Origin: Amycolatopsis xylanica | GTDB taxonomy: Bacteria; Actinomycetota; Actinomycetes; Mycobacteriales; Pseudonocardiaceae | DNA: 64,000 bases | Direction: 5' to 3' | NCBI RefSeq assembly: GCF_900107045.1 | Contig: NZ_FNON01000010.1 | Span: 124,001-188,000 of the forward strand | Part shown: in pieces, positions 31,921 through 43,583 of the stretch | How positions within the stretch are numbered: the first letter of the stretch is position 1 | How the letters are laid out: every line of letters begins with the position of its first letter | The notes under the pieces: model-generated | Told to the model about the DNA's origin: nothing | Seen by the model: the letters and a program-made list of their open reading frames with translations, nothing else | Databases searched by the model: none | Position numbers and translations under genes: made by a program

Positions 31921-33025
31921 TGTGTTGGACGAGTTGCACCGCCGCTGGTCGGCAGGCGAGACCGTGGGCGTCGGCACCGTGGTGGCGACCTTCTCGTCGG
32001 CGCCGAGGGAACCCGGCGCGGCGATGCTGGTCGGGCCGGACGGCGAGGTCACCGGAAGTGTCTCCGGCGGCTGCGTCGAGGGCGCCGTCTACGAGCTGGC
32101 ACAGCAGGTGGTCGAGGACCGCGCGCCCGTGCTGCAGCGCTACGGCGTCACCGACGACGACGCGTTCGCCGTCGGGCTGACCTGCGGCGGGATCATCGAC
32201 ATCTACGTCGAGCAGGTCGACCGGGAATCACTGCCGGAGCTGGGCGAGGTCGTCGCCTCCGTGCGCGACGGCGAGCCGGTCGCGATCGTGACCGTGATCG
32301 AGCACGAGCTGACCGGGCTCGTCGGCCGTCACCTGATCGTCTGGCCGGACCGGGTCACCGGCACGCTGGGCTCCTCCCGGATGAACGACGCCGTCGCCGA
32401 CGACGCGCGCGGGTTGCTCGCCACCGGGCGCACCGACGTCCTGCACTACGGCCCGGACGGCCAGCGCCGCGGCGAGGGCATGACGGTGTTCGTGAACTCG
32501 TTCGAGCCGCCGCCGCGCCTGCTCGTCTTCGGCGCGATCGACTTCGCGGCCGCGATGGCCAAGATGGGCGCCTACCTGGGCTACGAGGTCACCGTCTGCG
32601 ACGCGCGGCCGGTGTTCGCCACCGCCAGCCGGTTCCCCGACGCGCACGAGGTCGTCGTCGACTGGCCGCACCGCTACCTCAAGGCGCAGGCCGACGCGGG
32701 CAAGATCGACCGCCGCACCGCGATCGCCGTGCTCACCCACGACCCGAAGTTCGACGTGCCGCTGCTGGAGGTCGCGCTGCGCCTCGACGTCGGCTACGTC
32801 GGCGCGATGGGCTCACGCAAGACGCACGACGACCGGTTCTCCCGCCTGCGCGACGCCGGGCTGACCGAGCACGAGCTGGAAAAACTCTCCTCGCCAATCG
32901 GGCTCGACCTCGGCGCACGCACCCCCGAGGAGACGGCCGTGTCCATCGCGGCGGAGATCATCGCGCTGCGCTGGGGCGGAGGGGGCAAGCGGCTCGCCGA
33001 ACTGAGCGGCCGCATCCACGGCTGA
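31913..33025 (+). CDS. XdhC/CoxI-family maturation protein
   Basis: A 370-residue protein. An N-terminal XdhC/CoxI domain (GTVVATFSSAPREPGAAMLV, SVSGGCVEGAVYELA, GLTCGGIIDIYVE) is joined to a C-terminal Rossmann-type XdhC_C domain (LLVFGAIDFAAAMAKMGAYL, VGYVGAMGSRKTHDDR). XdhC binds molybdenum cofactor and guides its sulfuration before insertion into the hydroxylase. ATG 31913 overlaps the VWA gene stop. It is followed by a perfect 50-bp palindrome. Confidence 0.88.
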   Translation: MRDVLDELHRRWSAGETVGVGTVVATFSSAPREPGAAMLVGPDGEVTGSVSGGCVEGAVYELAQQVVEDRAPVLQRYGVTDDDAFAVGLTCGGIIDIYVEQVDRESLPELGEVVASVRDGEPVAIVTVIEHELTGLVGRHLIVWPDRVTGTLGSSRMNDAVADDARGLLATGRTDVLHYGPDGQRRGEGMTVFVNSFEPPPRLLVFGAIDFAAAMAKMGAYLGYEVTVCDARPVFATASRFPDAHEVVVDWPHRYLKAQADAGKIDRRTAIAVLTHDPKFDVPLLEVALRLDVGYVGAMGSRKTHDDRFSRLRDAGLTEHELEKLSSPIGLDLGARTPEETAVSIAAEIIALRWGGGGKRLAELSGRIHG

Positions 33026-33028
33026 GCC

Positions 33029-33078
33029 CCGGGATAAAGCGGGCTTTACTCCGCGGAGTAAAGCCCGCTTTATCCCGG
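33029..33078. repeat. Perfect 50-bp palindrome, family B (GGGATAAAGCGGGC)
   Basis: The half-site CCGGGATAAAGCGGGCTTTA plus CTCCG is followed immediately by its exact complement, centred between 33053 and 33054 with no spacer. It starts three bases after the XdhC stop and probably ends that transcript. The same core occurs at 44543-44597. Confidence 0.85.
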
Positions 33079-33133
33079 TGGGTAACCCGTTCAGACTCTC
33101 GACACCGCAAGGGTTTCGCGGTGAGGTCGGGTA

Positions 33134-33766
33134 ATGCCCTTCAGACGCACAGCAACGGTTTTCGCGGCTCTCGCACTGCTGCTCGCCCCGACCACCGCGT
33201 ACGCGCAGGAGACCGGCAGGCTCACCGAATGCTCGGACACCTTCTACCACGGTGACAAGCGCCTCGGCCCGGAAAAACTGCCCGTGGCGGGTGAGGTCGG
33301 CCGCGAGCTGCGTGGATACCAGCGGACGGGGTACCTGACCGAGCAAAGATTCCTCGAAGCCTTCTACGATTCCACGGCTTCGTCCTGGCGTTATCCGCCC
33401 AAGGACGGCTATGTGCTTTACCCCGACGGCACGCCGATCCAATTCACCATCACGCTCAACCCCGGCTTGGCCATTGATCGTTTCGGCAGCGAATACGGCT
33501 CTTTCCTGGCACCGAAGGGCGCGCCGTATTCGTCGAGGTCGATCCCGCCGCAAAGCCTGACCAGTGTTCCGGCCGCTTCGTGCAACTACCACGTGTACAA
33601 GGTGATCAAGGAGTTCAAGGTCCATTCGGGCCCGATCGCGCCGTGGTTCGCACAACCGGGTGGTGGCACGCAATATCAACTCGACGCCGCACTGGTGCCG
33701 GGCGCACCGACCCCGATCAATGTCGGATGGTTGATCACCAACGGATTTCTCAACCGGGTGAAGTAA
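33134..33766 (+). CDS. Secreted TNT-domain protein, putative NAD+ glycohydrolase
   Basis: A 210-residue protein. A signal peptide (cleavage near AYA-QE, about 24) precedes a short linker and a TNT domain: YPPKDGYVLYPDG, DRFGSEYGSFLAPKG (R116), SRSIPP, IAPWFAQPGGGTQYQ (Q180). The arginine and glutamine correspond to functionally important positions reported for TNT and fungal NADases. C33 and C150 could form a disulfide, as suits an exported enzyme. No immunity-factor gene is adjacent. It lies alone between the XdhC gene and the Mo-hydroxylase structural genes. A toxin and a nutrient-scavenging enzyme are both possible. Confidence 0.82.
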   Translation: MPFRRTATVFAALALLLAPTTAYAQETGRLTECSDTFYHGDKRLGPEKLPVAGEVGRELRGYQRTGYLTEQRFLEAFYDSTASSWRYPPKDGYVLYPDGTPIQFTITLNPGLAIDRFGSEYGSFLAPKGAPYSSRSIPPQSLTSVPAASCNYHVYKVIKEFKVHSGPIAPWFAQPGGGTQYQLDAALVPGAPTPINVGWLITNGFLNRVK

Positions 33767-33776
33767 ATTTTGCCGC

Positions 33777-33817
33777 TCCGCTGAATGGAGTACAGCGGAA
33801 TTCCGCAAATCCGGAAT
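33777..33817 (+). terminator. Two small hairpins after TNT gene
   Basis: TCCGCTG/CAGCGGA (33777-33783, 33793-33799) is followed by ATTCCG/CGGAAT (33800-33805, 33812-33817), 10 bases after the stop. Probably transcript-end structure; the remaining gap to 33949 would hold the promoter of the hydroxylase genes. Confidence 0.45.
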
Positions 33818-33949
33818 GGAATAGCTCTCTGGCCCGCAGGTGCGGATCGACCGAGGCACTCGCGGAGGCTGGGGGTTGTACCGCGGAACGGGAAGTAGCA
33901 CGCTCGAAAGTGAGTCCGATCACACCTGCTCCCACCACTGGAGACCGCA

Positions 33950-34479
33950 ATGCGCATCACCGTCACCGTGGACGGAACCAAGTACAGCGACGAGGTCGAA
34001 CCGCGCACGCTACTCGTGCACCATCTGCGTGAACGGCTCGGCAAGGTAGGCACCGTGGTGGGCTGCGACACCAGCAACTGCGGCGCCTGCACCGTCCACC
34101 TGGACGGGCACAGCGTCAAATCCTGCTCGGTGCTCGCGGTCCAGGCCGACGGCTGTGAGATCACCACCATCGAGGGCCTCGCCCGTGACGGCAAACTGCA
34201 TCCGGTGCAGCAGGCGTTCCACGACAATCACGCGTTGCAGTGCGGTTTCTGCACGCCGGGCATGATCATGCAGTCGATCGATTTGCTGGCCGACAACCCC
34301 GATCCGGACGAAAAGGCCGTCAGGGAAGGCTTGGAAGGCAACCTCTGCCGCTGCACGGGCTACCAGAACATCGTGCGCGCGGTCCGCGACGCCGCGCATC
34401 ACATGCGCCCCGGCGCCGGGCCGGAGGCCGAGCGGATGTCCTCGCAGGAAAGCGCCTCGCACGTGGGCATCGGGGGCGA

Positions 34480-34483
<4 letters not shown>
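33950..34483 (+). CDS. coxS: [2Fe-2S] small subunit of molybdenum hydroxylase (CoxS-like)
   Basis: A 177-residue protein carrying both clusters. The plant-ferredoxin-type cluster is held by C39, C44, C47 and C59 (GCDTSNCGACTVHLDG). The helical-domain cluster is held by C98, C101, C133 and C135 (CGFCTPGM, LCRCTGYQNI). It relays electrons from the Mo site to the FAD subunit. It has a roughly 20-residue extra tail after the usual end. Its stop overlaps the large subunit start. Confidence 0.93.
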
Positions 34484-36917
<2,434 letters not shown>

Positions 36918-36921
<4 letters not shown>

Positions 36922-37772
36922 TCCCCGCGAGTTTCGACTACGTCGCACCCTCCACAGTGGACGAAGCGGTCCGCGCGCTCACCGAGGCGGGCGAGGACGC
37001 CAAGGTGATCGCTGGCGGGCAGAGCCTGCTGCCCGTGCTCCGCATGCGGCTCGCCACGCCGACCGTGCTGGTCGACCTCGGCAAGATCGCCGACCTGCGC
37101 GGCGTCCGAGAGGACGGCGACGCGCTCGTCATCGGCGCCATGACCACGCACTACGACGTGCAACGCGATCACCTGATCGCCGAGCACGCCGCGCTGCTGG
37201 CCCGCGCCACCGACACCGTGGCCGATCCGCAGGTCCGCCACCGCGGCACCTTCGGCGGCTCGCTCGCGCACGCCGACCCGGCTGGCGACCTGCCGGCGCC
37301 GGTGCTCGCACTGGACTGTGAGCTGGTCATCGCCGGTCCGGACGGGCGCCGGAGCGTGCCGGCCGCGGAGTTCTTCCAGGACTTGTTCACCACCGCGCTT
37401 GCGGAGAACGAGATACTGGTCGAGGTGCGGGTGCCGAAGCACACCGGGTGGTACGCGCACTACGAGAAGTTCAACCGCGTCGCGCAGGCCTGGTCGATGG
37501 TCGCCGTCGCGGCCGCGGTGCGCACCGACGGGGCCACGATCACCGAGGCCAGTGTCGCGCTGACGAACATGGGTTCGACGCCGGTGCGCGCCACCGGGGT
37601 CGAACAGGCCCTGGTGGGGCAGCCCGCCACGGCCGAAGCGATCACGGCGGCCGCCGCGCACGCGGCCGAGGGCACCAGCCCGCCCGTCGACGGCAACGCC
37701 GACGCCGAATACCGGCAGCAGCTCGCTCGCGTCCTCACCGGCCGGGCACTGGCCTCGGCGATCGGCACGTAA
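36918..37772 (+). CDS. coxM: FAD-binding medium subunit (CoxM-like)
   Basis: A 284-residue FAD subunit with the family motifs AGGQSLLPVLRMR (about 32-44) and TFGGSLAHADPAGDLP (about 110-125), followed by the CO_deh_flav_C domain. It accepts electrons from the small subunit and passes them to an external acceptor. GTG 36918 overlaps the large subunit stop by four bases. The S-L-M order is unusual relative to the classical M-S-L, but common among form II clusters in actinobacteria as I recall. Confidence 0.9.
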
Positions 37773-37791
37773 GCAGAAGGGAGGTCGGCCC

Positions 37792-38421
37792 GTGCGGCTC
37801 GACCACGAATTCACCGTCCCCGCAGGCATCGAGGATGTCTGGAAGGCCGTGATCGACCCCGAGTACGTGGCGCCCTGCATGCCTGGCGCCACGGTCACCA
37901 AGGTCGAGGGCGACACGTTCAGCGGCACGGTGAAGGTCAAGCTCGGGCCGATCTCCCTGCTCTACAAGGGCGCCGGCGAATTCCTCGAGAAGGACGCGGC
38001 CGCGAAGAAGGTCGTCATCAAGGCATCGGGCAAGGACGCGCGCGGCGCGGGCACGGCGTCGGCCACGGTCACCCTCACGCTCACCGAGCGCGACGGCGGC
38101 ACCCACGGCGCGGTCGCGACCGAGCTTTCCGTCACCGGCAAGCCCGCGCAGTTCGGGCGCGGCCTGATCAGCGAGGTCGGCGGCAAGATACTGGACCAGT
38201 TCGCCGTGAAGCTGGCCGAGAAGCTGGGCACGCCGGAAGCCGAGGAGGAGCCCGAGCCCGAACGCCCGCAGCTGCGCAGCGTGCCGCCGATTCCCGAGAC
38301 CGAGGCGATCGACCTCGTCGAGCTGGCGGGCGACTCGATGGCCAAACGGGCGCGTCCGCTGCTCGCCGCGGCCGCGGCGCTCGTGGCCTTCCTGCTGATC
38401 AGGAAGCTGCTTCGCCGCTAG
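37792..38421 (+). CDS. coxG: CoxG-family SRPBCC protein with C-terminal membrane anchor
   Basis: A 209-residue protein. An SRPBCC/CoxG ligand-binding fold (LDHEFTVPAGIEDVWKAVID, CMPGATVTKVEGDTFSG) spans about 1-145. An acidic proline-rich linker (about 146-165) leads to one hydrophobic helix (LLAAAAALVAFLLI) and a basic tail. CoxG is thought to recruit CODH-type hydroxylases to the membrane, and the anchor here fits that. GTG 37792 follows AGGGAGG. Confidence 0.88.
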   Translation: MRLDHEFTVPAGIEDVWKAVIDPEYVAPCMPGATVTKVEGDTFSGTVKVKLGPISLLYKGAGEFLEKDAAAKKVVIKASGKDARGAGTASATVTLTLTERDGGTHGAVATELSVTGKPAQFGRGLISEVGGKILDQFAVKLAEKLGTPEAEEEPEPERPQLRSVPPIPETEAIDLVELAGDSMAKRARPLLAAAAALVAFLLIRKLLRR

Positions 38422-38472
38422 CGTGTGACCAAAACCGCGAAATATCCGGTGGGCGCTCCCGTTGAACCCGAT

Positions 38473-39531
38473 ATGAGCGCGGACCACGAGACCGACGTAG
38501 TCGTGATCGGAGCCGGACAGGCGGGGCTTTCGGCCGCCTATCACCTGCGCCGGACCGGGTTCCGGAACGGCAGCGGTTTCGTCGTGCTCGACCACGGCAA
38601 ACGCGCGGGCGGCGCGTGGCAGTACCGCTGGCCCTCGCTCGTGCTCGGCAAGGTGCACGGGCTCTACGACCTGCCGGGGATGGCGCTGGGCACGCCGGAT
38701 CAGAGCAGGCCCGCGTCCGAAGTCGTTTCGGAGTACTTCGACCGCTTCGAGCACACCTACGACCTGCCGGTGCAACGGCCGGTCGACGTGCTCTCGGTGA
38801 GCCGCGCGGACGACCGGCTCGTGGTCACCAGTGCCGCCGAGTCCTGGTCGGCGCGCGCGGTGATCAGCGCGACCGGCACCTGGGACCGCCCGTTCTGGCC
38901 GCACTATCCGGGGCAGGAGACCTTCGCCGGGCGGCAGCTGCACACCGCCGACTACACCGGCGTGGGGGAGTTCCGCGGCAAGCGCGTGGTGGTCGTCGGC
39001 GGCGGGACCTCGGCGATCCAGCTGCTGATGGAGATCGCGACCGTCGCCCGCGGCACGACCTGGGTGACCCGGCGGCCGCCGGTCTTCCGGTCCACCCCGT
39101 TCTCCGAGGACTGGGGCCGCGAGGCCGTCGCGAAGGTGGAACGCGCGGTGCGCGCGGGCAAGCCGCCCGCCAGCGTGGTCAGCGTGACCGACTTGGCGCT
39201 CACCCCCGAGGTCCGCCAGGCGCAGGCCGACGGCATCCTCGATCGCAAGCCGATGTTCGAGCGGATCACCCCGCGCGGCATCGTCTGGCCGGACGGCACC
39301 GAGCAGGCGGCCGACATCATCCTGTGGGCGACCGGGTTCCGCGCCGCGATCGACCACCTCGCGCCGCTGCGGATCCGCGAACCGGGTGGCGGGATCAAGA
39401 TGGACGGCACCCGCGTCGTCGCCGAGCCCCGGCTGCATTTGGTCGGCTACGGGCCTTCGGCGAGCACGGTCGGCGCGAATCGCGCGGGCCGTTCAGCGGT
39501 GCGCGAAATCAATGAGCTTCTCGGTCATTGA
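38473..39531 (+). CDS. FAD-dependent monooxygenase/oxidoreductase (flavin-containing monooxygenase-like)
   Basis: A 352-residue protein. The FAD fingerprint GAGQAGLSAAYHL lies near the start, with a second nucleotide fingerprint GGGTSAIQLL (about 178) and the closing ILWATGFRAAIDHL. It is shorter than Baeyer-Villiger enzymes and resembles the small FMO/thioredoxin-reductase-like group often annotated as monooxygenases or NAD(P)-binding proteins. An in-frame GTG at 38425 would extend it, but those codons show poor G/C third-position bias, so ATG 38473 is favoured. Substrate unknown. Confidence 0.78.
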   Translation: MSADHETDVVVIGAGQAGLSAAYHLRRTGFRNGSGFVVLDHGKRAGGAWQYRWPSLVLGKVHGLYDLPGMALGTPDQSRPASEVVSEYFDRFEHTYDLPVQRPVDVLSVSRADDRLVVTSAAESWSARAVISATGTWDRPFWPHYPGQETFAGRQLHTADYTGVGEFRGKRVVVVGGGTSAIQLLMEIATVARGTTWVTRRPPVFRSTPFSEDWGREAVAKVERAVRAGKPPASVVSVTDLALTPEVRQAQADGILDRKPMFERITPRGIVWPDGTEQAADIILWATGFRAAIDHLAPLRIREPGGGIKMDGTRVVAEPRLHLVGYGPSASTVGANRAGRSAVREINELLGH

Positions 39532-39608
39532 CACATTTTATGGGCTGAAACGCCGAACTTCGCCTTTCCTTCTGGCGGGCCGGATATCCGGCGTGCGAAC
39601 CTGCTGCC

Positions 39609-40556
39609 ATGCCCGCACATCCCTGGTTTTCTCGTGCCGTCCTGCTCGCCTCCGTGGCGGCGCTGACGGTCACCACTCCGGCCGTCGCCGCGCCGTCCGA
39701 GGTCACCTTCACCGTCGGGACCCGGCCCGAGAGCGTCACGAAAGGCTTTGACGGCAAGGTTTTCGTGACCATCCAGGGCGCGCCCGAGCTAGGCAAGAAC
39801 GACGGCGAGGTGCGCACGCTCGATCCGAAGACCGGAGCCGTCGCGCCCTTCGCCACCGGACTCGACAATCCGCGCGGTATCGCGTTCACCGGGAAGTATC
39901 TTGTCGTCGCCGATACCACGACCGTGTGGACGATCGACAAAAACGGCGTGAAAAAGGTGCTCGCCACTCCCGCGTCTTTCCCGAAGGCCATCGAGTTCCT
40001 CAATGATGTGTCCGCGGAGGCGGGCGGCGGCGCGGTGTACGTCAGTGAAATGGGCGGCCGCGGTTTCATGCGCGATCCGAACGGCTACCTCTGGCCGGTC
40101 GACAGCCCGGAGGGCGCGGCCATCCCGTCGTTCGCGCGGATCTACCGGATCCCGTTGGAAGGCAAGATCACCGAGGTGGTCAAGCCCTCTCGCAAGACGC
40201 TCGTCCTGAACGGGGTCACGGCGAGCCGGAAGCCGGGACGGCTGCTCATGGTCGACATGTTCTATGGCAACGTTGTCGAAAGCGATCTTGAAAACGACCG
40301 CAAAAAGATCATCGCCACCGGATTCCGCGGCGCGGACGGTGTCGCGCAGGCCCGCGACGGCTCGATTTATGTGTCGAGCTTCGACAACGGCATGGTCTGG
40401 AAGATGGATCGCGACGGCGAGAACGTCCAAGTGCTGCTGTCGGGCGTAGGCCGTAGCACGACCGCCGATTTCCTGCTCGATGAGCGAGCAAACTCTTTGC
40501 TGGTACCGGATACGTTGCACGGGACGGTGCACGTCGTGCCCGCGTCGCTGACATAG
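39609..40556 (+). CDS. Secreted beta-propeller protein (SMP-30/ScyD-like)
   Basis: A 315-residue protein. A signal peptide (about 1-28, AVAA-PS) precedes repeated propeller-like strands (NPRGIAFTGKYLVVAD, GVAQARDGSIYVSSFDNGMV, VPDTLHGTVHVVP). It resembles secreted gluconolactonase-like or ScyD/ScyE proteins. No catalytic assignment can be made. It is monocistronic and followed by a clear intrinsic terminator. Confidence 0.75.
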   Translation: MPAHPWFSRAVLLASVAALTVTTPAVAAPSEVTFTVGTRPESVTKGFDGKVFVTIQGAPELGKNDGEVRTLDPKTGAVAPFATGLDNPRGIAFTGKYLVVADTTTVWTIDKNGVKKVLATPASFPKAIEFLNDVSAEAGGGAVYVSEMGGRGFMRDPNGYLWPVDSPEGAAIPSFARIYRIPLEGKITEVVKPSRKTLVLNGVTASRKPGRLLMVDMFYGNVVESDLENDRKKIIATGFRGADGVAQARDGSIYVSSFDNGMVWKMDRDGENVQVLLSGVGRSTTADFLLDERANSLLVPDTLHGTVHVVPASLT

Positions 40557-40569
40557 ATCGGCGCAAGTG

Positions 40570-40608
40570 AAGCCCCCTCTGTTGCGTGCCGCGCAGCGGA
40601 GGGGGCTT
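40570..40608 (+). terminator. Intrinsic terminator after beta-propeller gene
   Basis: AAGCCCCCTC (40570-40579) and GAGGGGGCTT (40599-40608) form a perfect 10-bp stem with a 19-base loop and trailing TTTC, 14 bases after the stop. Confidence 0.8.
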
Positions 40609-40693
40609 TCGCATAACTACTGGGTTACGACATCCAGGGGATGGTCTTGCTAGGCCAAAAAGGGACGGGCTACAGTCGCGGGACTTGTTAGTT

Positions 40694-40706
40694 AAGAAAC
40701 TTTCTT
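40694..40706. promoter_or_regulatory. AAGAAACTTTCTT palindrome upstream of metallophosphoesterase
   Basis: A 13-base symmetric A/T-rich element in an otherwise G/C-rich gap, 68-80 bases before the GTG. Similar GAAA-TTTC palindromes stand before many secreted-hydrolase genes of actinomycetes (recollection). Probably an operator or promoter element. Confidence 0.4.
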
Positions 40707-40773
40707 TACTGTTTACCTGTTGTACACCGTACTTCTCTCCCTGCCAGCCGTCCGGCCAAGAGGAGCTCCCGAA

Positions 40774-42366
40774 GTGACCATCAAAAGAGCCTTAGCCGTG
40801 CTCATACCAGCGGCAGTGCTACTGCCCATGACCATGACAGCGACCTCGGCCGCCGCCGACATCCTGCTGTCCCAAGGCAAGATCACCGCCACCTCCAGCC
40901 AGGAAAGTTCCTCGTACGCGGGGAAATACGCCGTGGATGGCAGCACCAGCACCCGCTGGGCCAGCGCGGAAGGCTCCGACCCGCAGTGGATCAGGGTCGA
41001 CCTCGGCCAGTCCGCCACCGTGCACCGGGTGAAGCTGAACTGGGAAGTCGCCTACGCCAAGAAGTACCGCATCGAGCTGTCGGCCGACGGCACCACCTGG
41101 ACCACAGTGGACCAGAACGACACGGGTGACGGCGGAATCGACGATCGTACTGGGCTGAACGGCCGAGGCCGGTACGTCCGCGTCGTCGGCACCGCCCGCG
41201 GCACGAGCTATGGCTACTCCCTCTGGGAGCTCCAGGTGTACGGCGTCACCGACACCACCGGTGACACGCAGCCGCCGAGCACGCCGACCGGGCTGAAGGC
41301 GGACACGGTCGCCGCCTCCAGCGTGGCGCTGAGCTGGACGGCCTCCACCGACAACGTGGCCGTCGACGGCTACGACATCCTGCGCGGCGGCACGGTGATC
41401 GGCAGCTCGGCCACCCCGTCGTACACCGACACCACGGTCGCCCCGGAGACCGCGTACTCGTACACGGTCCGCGCCCGTGACGGCGCGGGCAACCTCTCGG
41501 GAGTCAGCTCCGCGCTCGCGGTGACGACCCCGGCGGGCGGTGGCGGCGGCGGCTTCGTGCTCGCCGCGGCCGGTGACATCGCCGAGCAGTGCACCGCCAG
41601 CTCCTCGTCCTGTATCCACCCCAAGACCGCGGCTCTCGTGCAGGGCATGAACCCCGCCGCCGTGATCACCATGGGTGACAACCAGTACGACGACGCGCAC
41701 TACTCGGACTACACCAGCTACTACGACAAGACCTGGGGCAAGTTCAAGAGCATCACCCACCCCTCGGTCGGCAACCACGACACCTACGACAGCCCCGCGT
41801 TCGCCGGGTACGACAAGTACTGGGGCACGCTCGGCAAGCCGGACGGCAAGCGGTACTACAGCTGGAACATGGGCAACTGGCACTTCATCTCGCTGGACTC
41901 GAACGACTTCGTCACCGAGAGCCTGAACGCGGCCGCCGACCCGCCCCAGGTGGCCTGGCTCAAGAACGACCTGGCGAACAACACCAAGGGCTGCATCGCC
42001 GCGTACTACCACCACCCGCGGTACAGCTCCGGCGACCACGGTGACAACGAAGGCGCGGCGGCGCTGTGGGACGTCCTGGTCAACGCCAAGGTCGACCTGG
42101 TGCTCAACGGGCACGACCACCACTACGAGCGGTTCATCCCGCAGGGCATCGACGGTAAGGCGAACGCGGCGGGCCCGGTGCAGATCCTCGGCGGCATGGG
42201 CGGCGCCAAGCTGTACCCGCTGCACGCCGCGCACTCCACGACGGCCAAGCTGCTCAGCACGTTCGGTGTGCTCAAGCTGAGCATGACGGACACCACCTTC
42301 ACCAGCCAGCTGATCGGGCTGGACAACAAGGTGCTCGACAGCAGCCCGACCTACACCTGCCACTGA
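40774..42366 (+). CDS. Secreted metallophosphoesterase with discoidin and Fn3 domains
   Basis: A 530-residue protein. A signal peptide (about 1-29) precedes an F5/8-type C (discoidin) carbohydrate-binding domain (about 33-155: YAVDGSTSTRWASAEGSDPQ), one fibronectin III domain (about 165-250), a Gly-rich hinge, and a calcineurin-like metallophosphoesterase. Its metal motifs are AAAGDI, TMGDNQYDD, VGNHDTYD, YYHHPRYS and NGHDHHYER. It would cut phosphate esters outside the cell while bound to glycans. GTG 40774 follows GAGGAG. Codon 7 is TTA. An MFS gene follows after two bases. Confidence 0.9.
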   Translation: MTIKRALAVLIPAAVLLPMTMTATSAAADILLSQGKITATSSQESSSYAGKYAVDGSTSTRWASAEGSDPQWIRVDLGQSATVHRVKLNWEVAYAKKYRIELSADGTTWTTVDQNDTGDGGIDDRTGLNGRGRYVRVVGTARGTSYGYSLWELQVYGVTDTTGDTQPPSTPTGLKADTVAASSVALSWTASTDNVAVDGYDILRGGTVIGSSATPSYTDTTVAPETAYSYTVRARDGAGNLSGVSSALAVTTPAGGGGGGFVLAAAGDIAEQCTASSSSCIHPKTAALVQGMNPAAVITMGDNQYDDAHYSDYTSYYDKTWGKFKSITHPSVGNHDTYDSPAFAGYDKYWGTLGKPDGKRYYSWNMGNWHFISLDSNDFVTESLNAAADPPQVAWLKNDLANNTKGCIAAYYHHPRYSSGDHGDNEGAAALWDVLVNAKVDLVLNGHDHHYERFIPQGIDGKANAAGPVQILGGMGGAKLYPLHAAHSTTAKLLSTFGVLKLSMTDTTFTSQLIGLDNKVLDSSPTYTCH

Positions 42367-42368
42367 TC

Positions 42369-43583
42369 ATGTACATCACGACTGACCGCCCGGCCACGGA
42401 CACCCCCGTGGCCGGGCGGGTGGCGGGCAACGTCCTCGCACTCGGCATGGTCAGCCTGGTCACGGACATCTCCTCGGAGATGGTCACCGCCGTGCTCCCG
42501 CTGTACCTGGTCGTCGGGCTCGGGCTGAACCCCTTGCAGTTCGGGCTGCTCGACGGCATGTACGCGGGCGTCACCGCGATCGTCCGCCTGCTGGGCGGGC
42601 ACGCGGCGGACCGCTGGCACCGGCTCAAGGCGGTGGCGGGCTTCGGGTACGGGCTCTCCGCCGTCTGCAAGCTCGGGCTGATGGCGGCCGGGTCCTCGGT
42701 CGGCGCGATCGGCGCGGTATTGGCCGCCGATCGCACCGGCAAGGGACTGCGCACGGCCCCGCGTGACGCGCTGATCTCGCTCAGCAGCGAACCGGCGTCG
42801 CTCGGCCGCGCGTTCGGCGTGCACCGGGCGATGGACACGGTCGGCGCGTTCCTCGGCCCGCTCGTCGCGATGGGCGTCCTGTGGATCAGCCTCGGCAGTT
42901 ACACGTCGGTCTTCTTCGCCAGCTTCTGCATCGCGATCATCGGGGTGCTGCTGCTGGGTTTGTTCGTGCGTGACCGTAAACCCGTCGAGAGAGAAAGGGT
43001 ATCCCTCCGTGAGACACTCGCGGTCCTGCGCCAGGCCTCGGTCCGGCGAGTCTGTGGCTGGGCGGCACTCCTGGGTCTCGTGACCATCGGCGACTCGTTC
43101 GTCTACCTGGTGCTCCAGCGGCGCTGGGACGTCGGCTCGGTGTACTTCCCGTTGCTGCCACTGGGAACCGCCGGCGTGTTCCTGCTGCTGGCGATCCCGT
43201 TCGGCAGGCTCGCCGACCGGGCAGGGCGGTGGAAGGTGTTCCTCGGCGGGCATGTCGCGCTCGCCGTGGCGCTGATCGTCCTGTGTGGACCGACGGCCTG
43301 GTGGCTCGGCGTGCTCGCGCTGGTGCTGCACGGGATGTTCTACGCGGCCACCGACGGGGTCCTGATGGCCGCCGCGGGGCCGCTCCTGCCCGCTAACATC
43401 CGGGCTGGCGGGCTCGCGCTCGTCCAGACCGGCCAGGCGATCGCCAGGATGGCGTCCTCGGTCCTGTTCGGCCTGCTGTGGACGATGTGGGACATGCGCG
43501 TGGCGCTGCTCGTGGTGGTCGCCGCGCTGGTGGCGGTGGTCGCGGTCGCCGCCGTCGTCAAACCGCTGGAGGTCAGTGCGTGA
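42369..43583 (+). CDS. MFS transporter
   Basis: A 404-residue, 12-helix major facilitator. The start MVSLVTDISSEMVTAVLPLYLV is characteristic of a YfcJ/MJ1317-like subgroup. It also has LDGMYAGVTAIVRLLGGHAADR and the conserved DRTGKGLRTAPRDALI loop. Substrate unknown. It lies two bases after the metallophosphoesterase stop and overlaps the TolB-like gene by four bases. The three therefore form a tight operon, and import or export of the phosphoesterase product is one possibility. Confidence 0.85.
   Translation: MYITTDRPATDTPVAGRVAGNVLALGMVSLVTDISSEMVTAVLPLYLVVGLGLNPLQFGLLDGMYAGVTAIVRLLGGHAADRWHRLKAVAGFGYGLSAVCKLGLMAAGSSVGAIGAVLAADRTGKGLRTAPRDALISLSSEPASLGRAFGVHRAMDTVGAFLGPLVAMGVLWISLGSYTSVFFASFCIAIIGVLLLGLFVRDRKPVERERVSLRETLAVLRQASVRRVCGWAALLGLVTIGDSFVYLVLQRRWDVGSVYFPLLPLGTAGVFLLLAIPFGRLADRAGRWKVFLGGHVALAVALIVLCGPTAWWLGVLALVLHGMFYAATDGVLMAAAGPLLPANIRAGGLALVQTGQAIARMASSVLFGLLWTMWDMRVALLVVVAALVAVVAVAAVVKPLEVSA

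Noticed and set aside
38425..38472. Longer GTG start for the flavoprotein after coxG
   Set aside because: The extra 16 codons have poor third-position G/C and no RBS. The fold begins shortly after ATG 38473.
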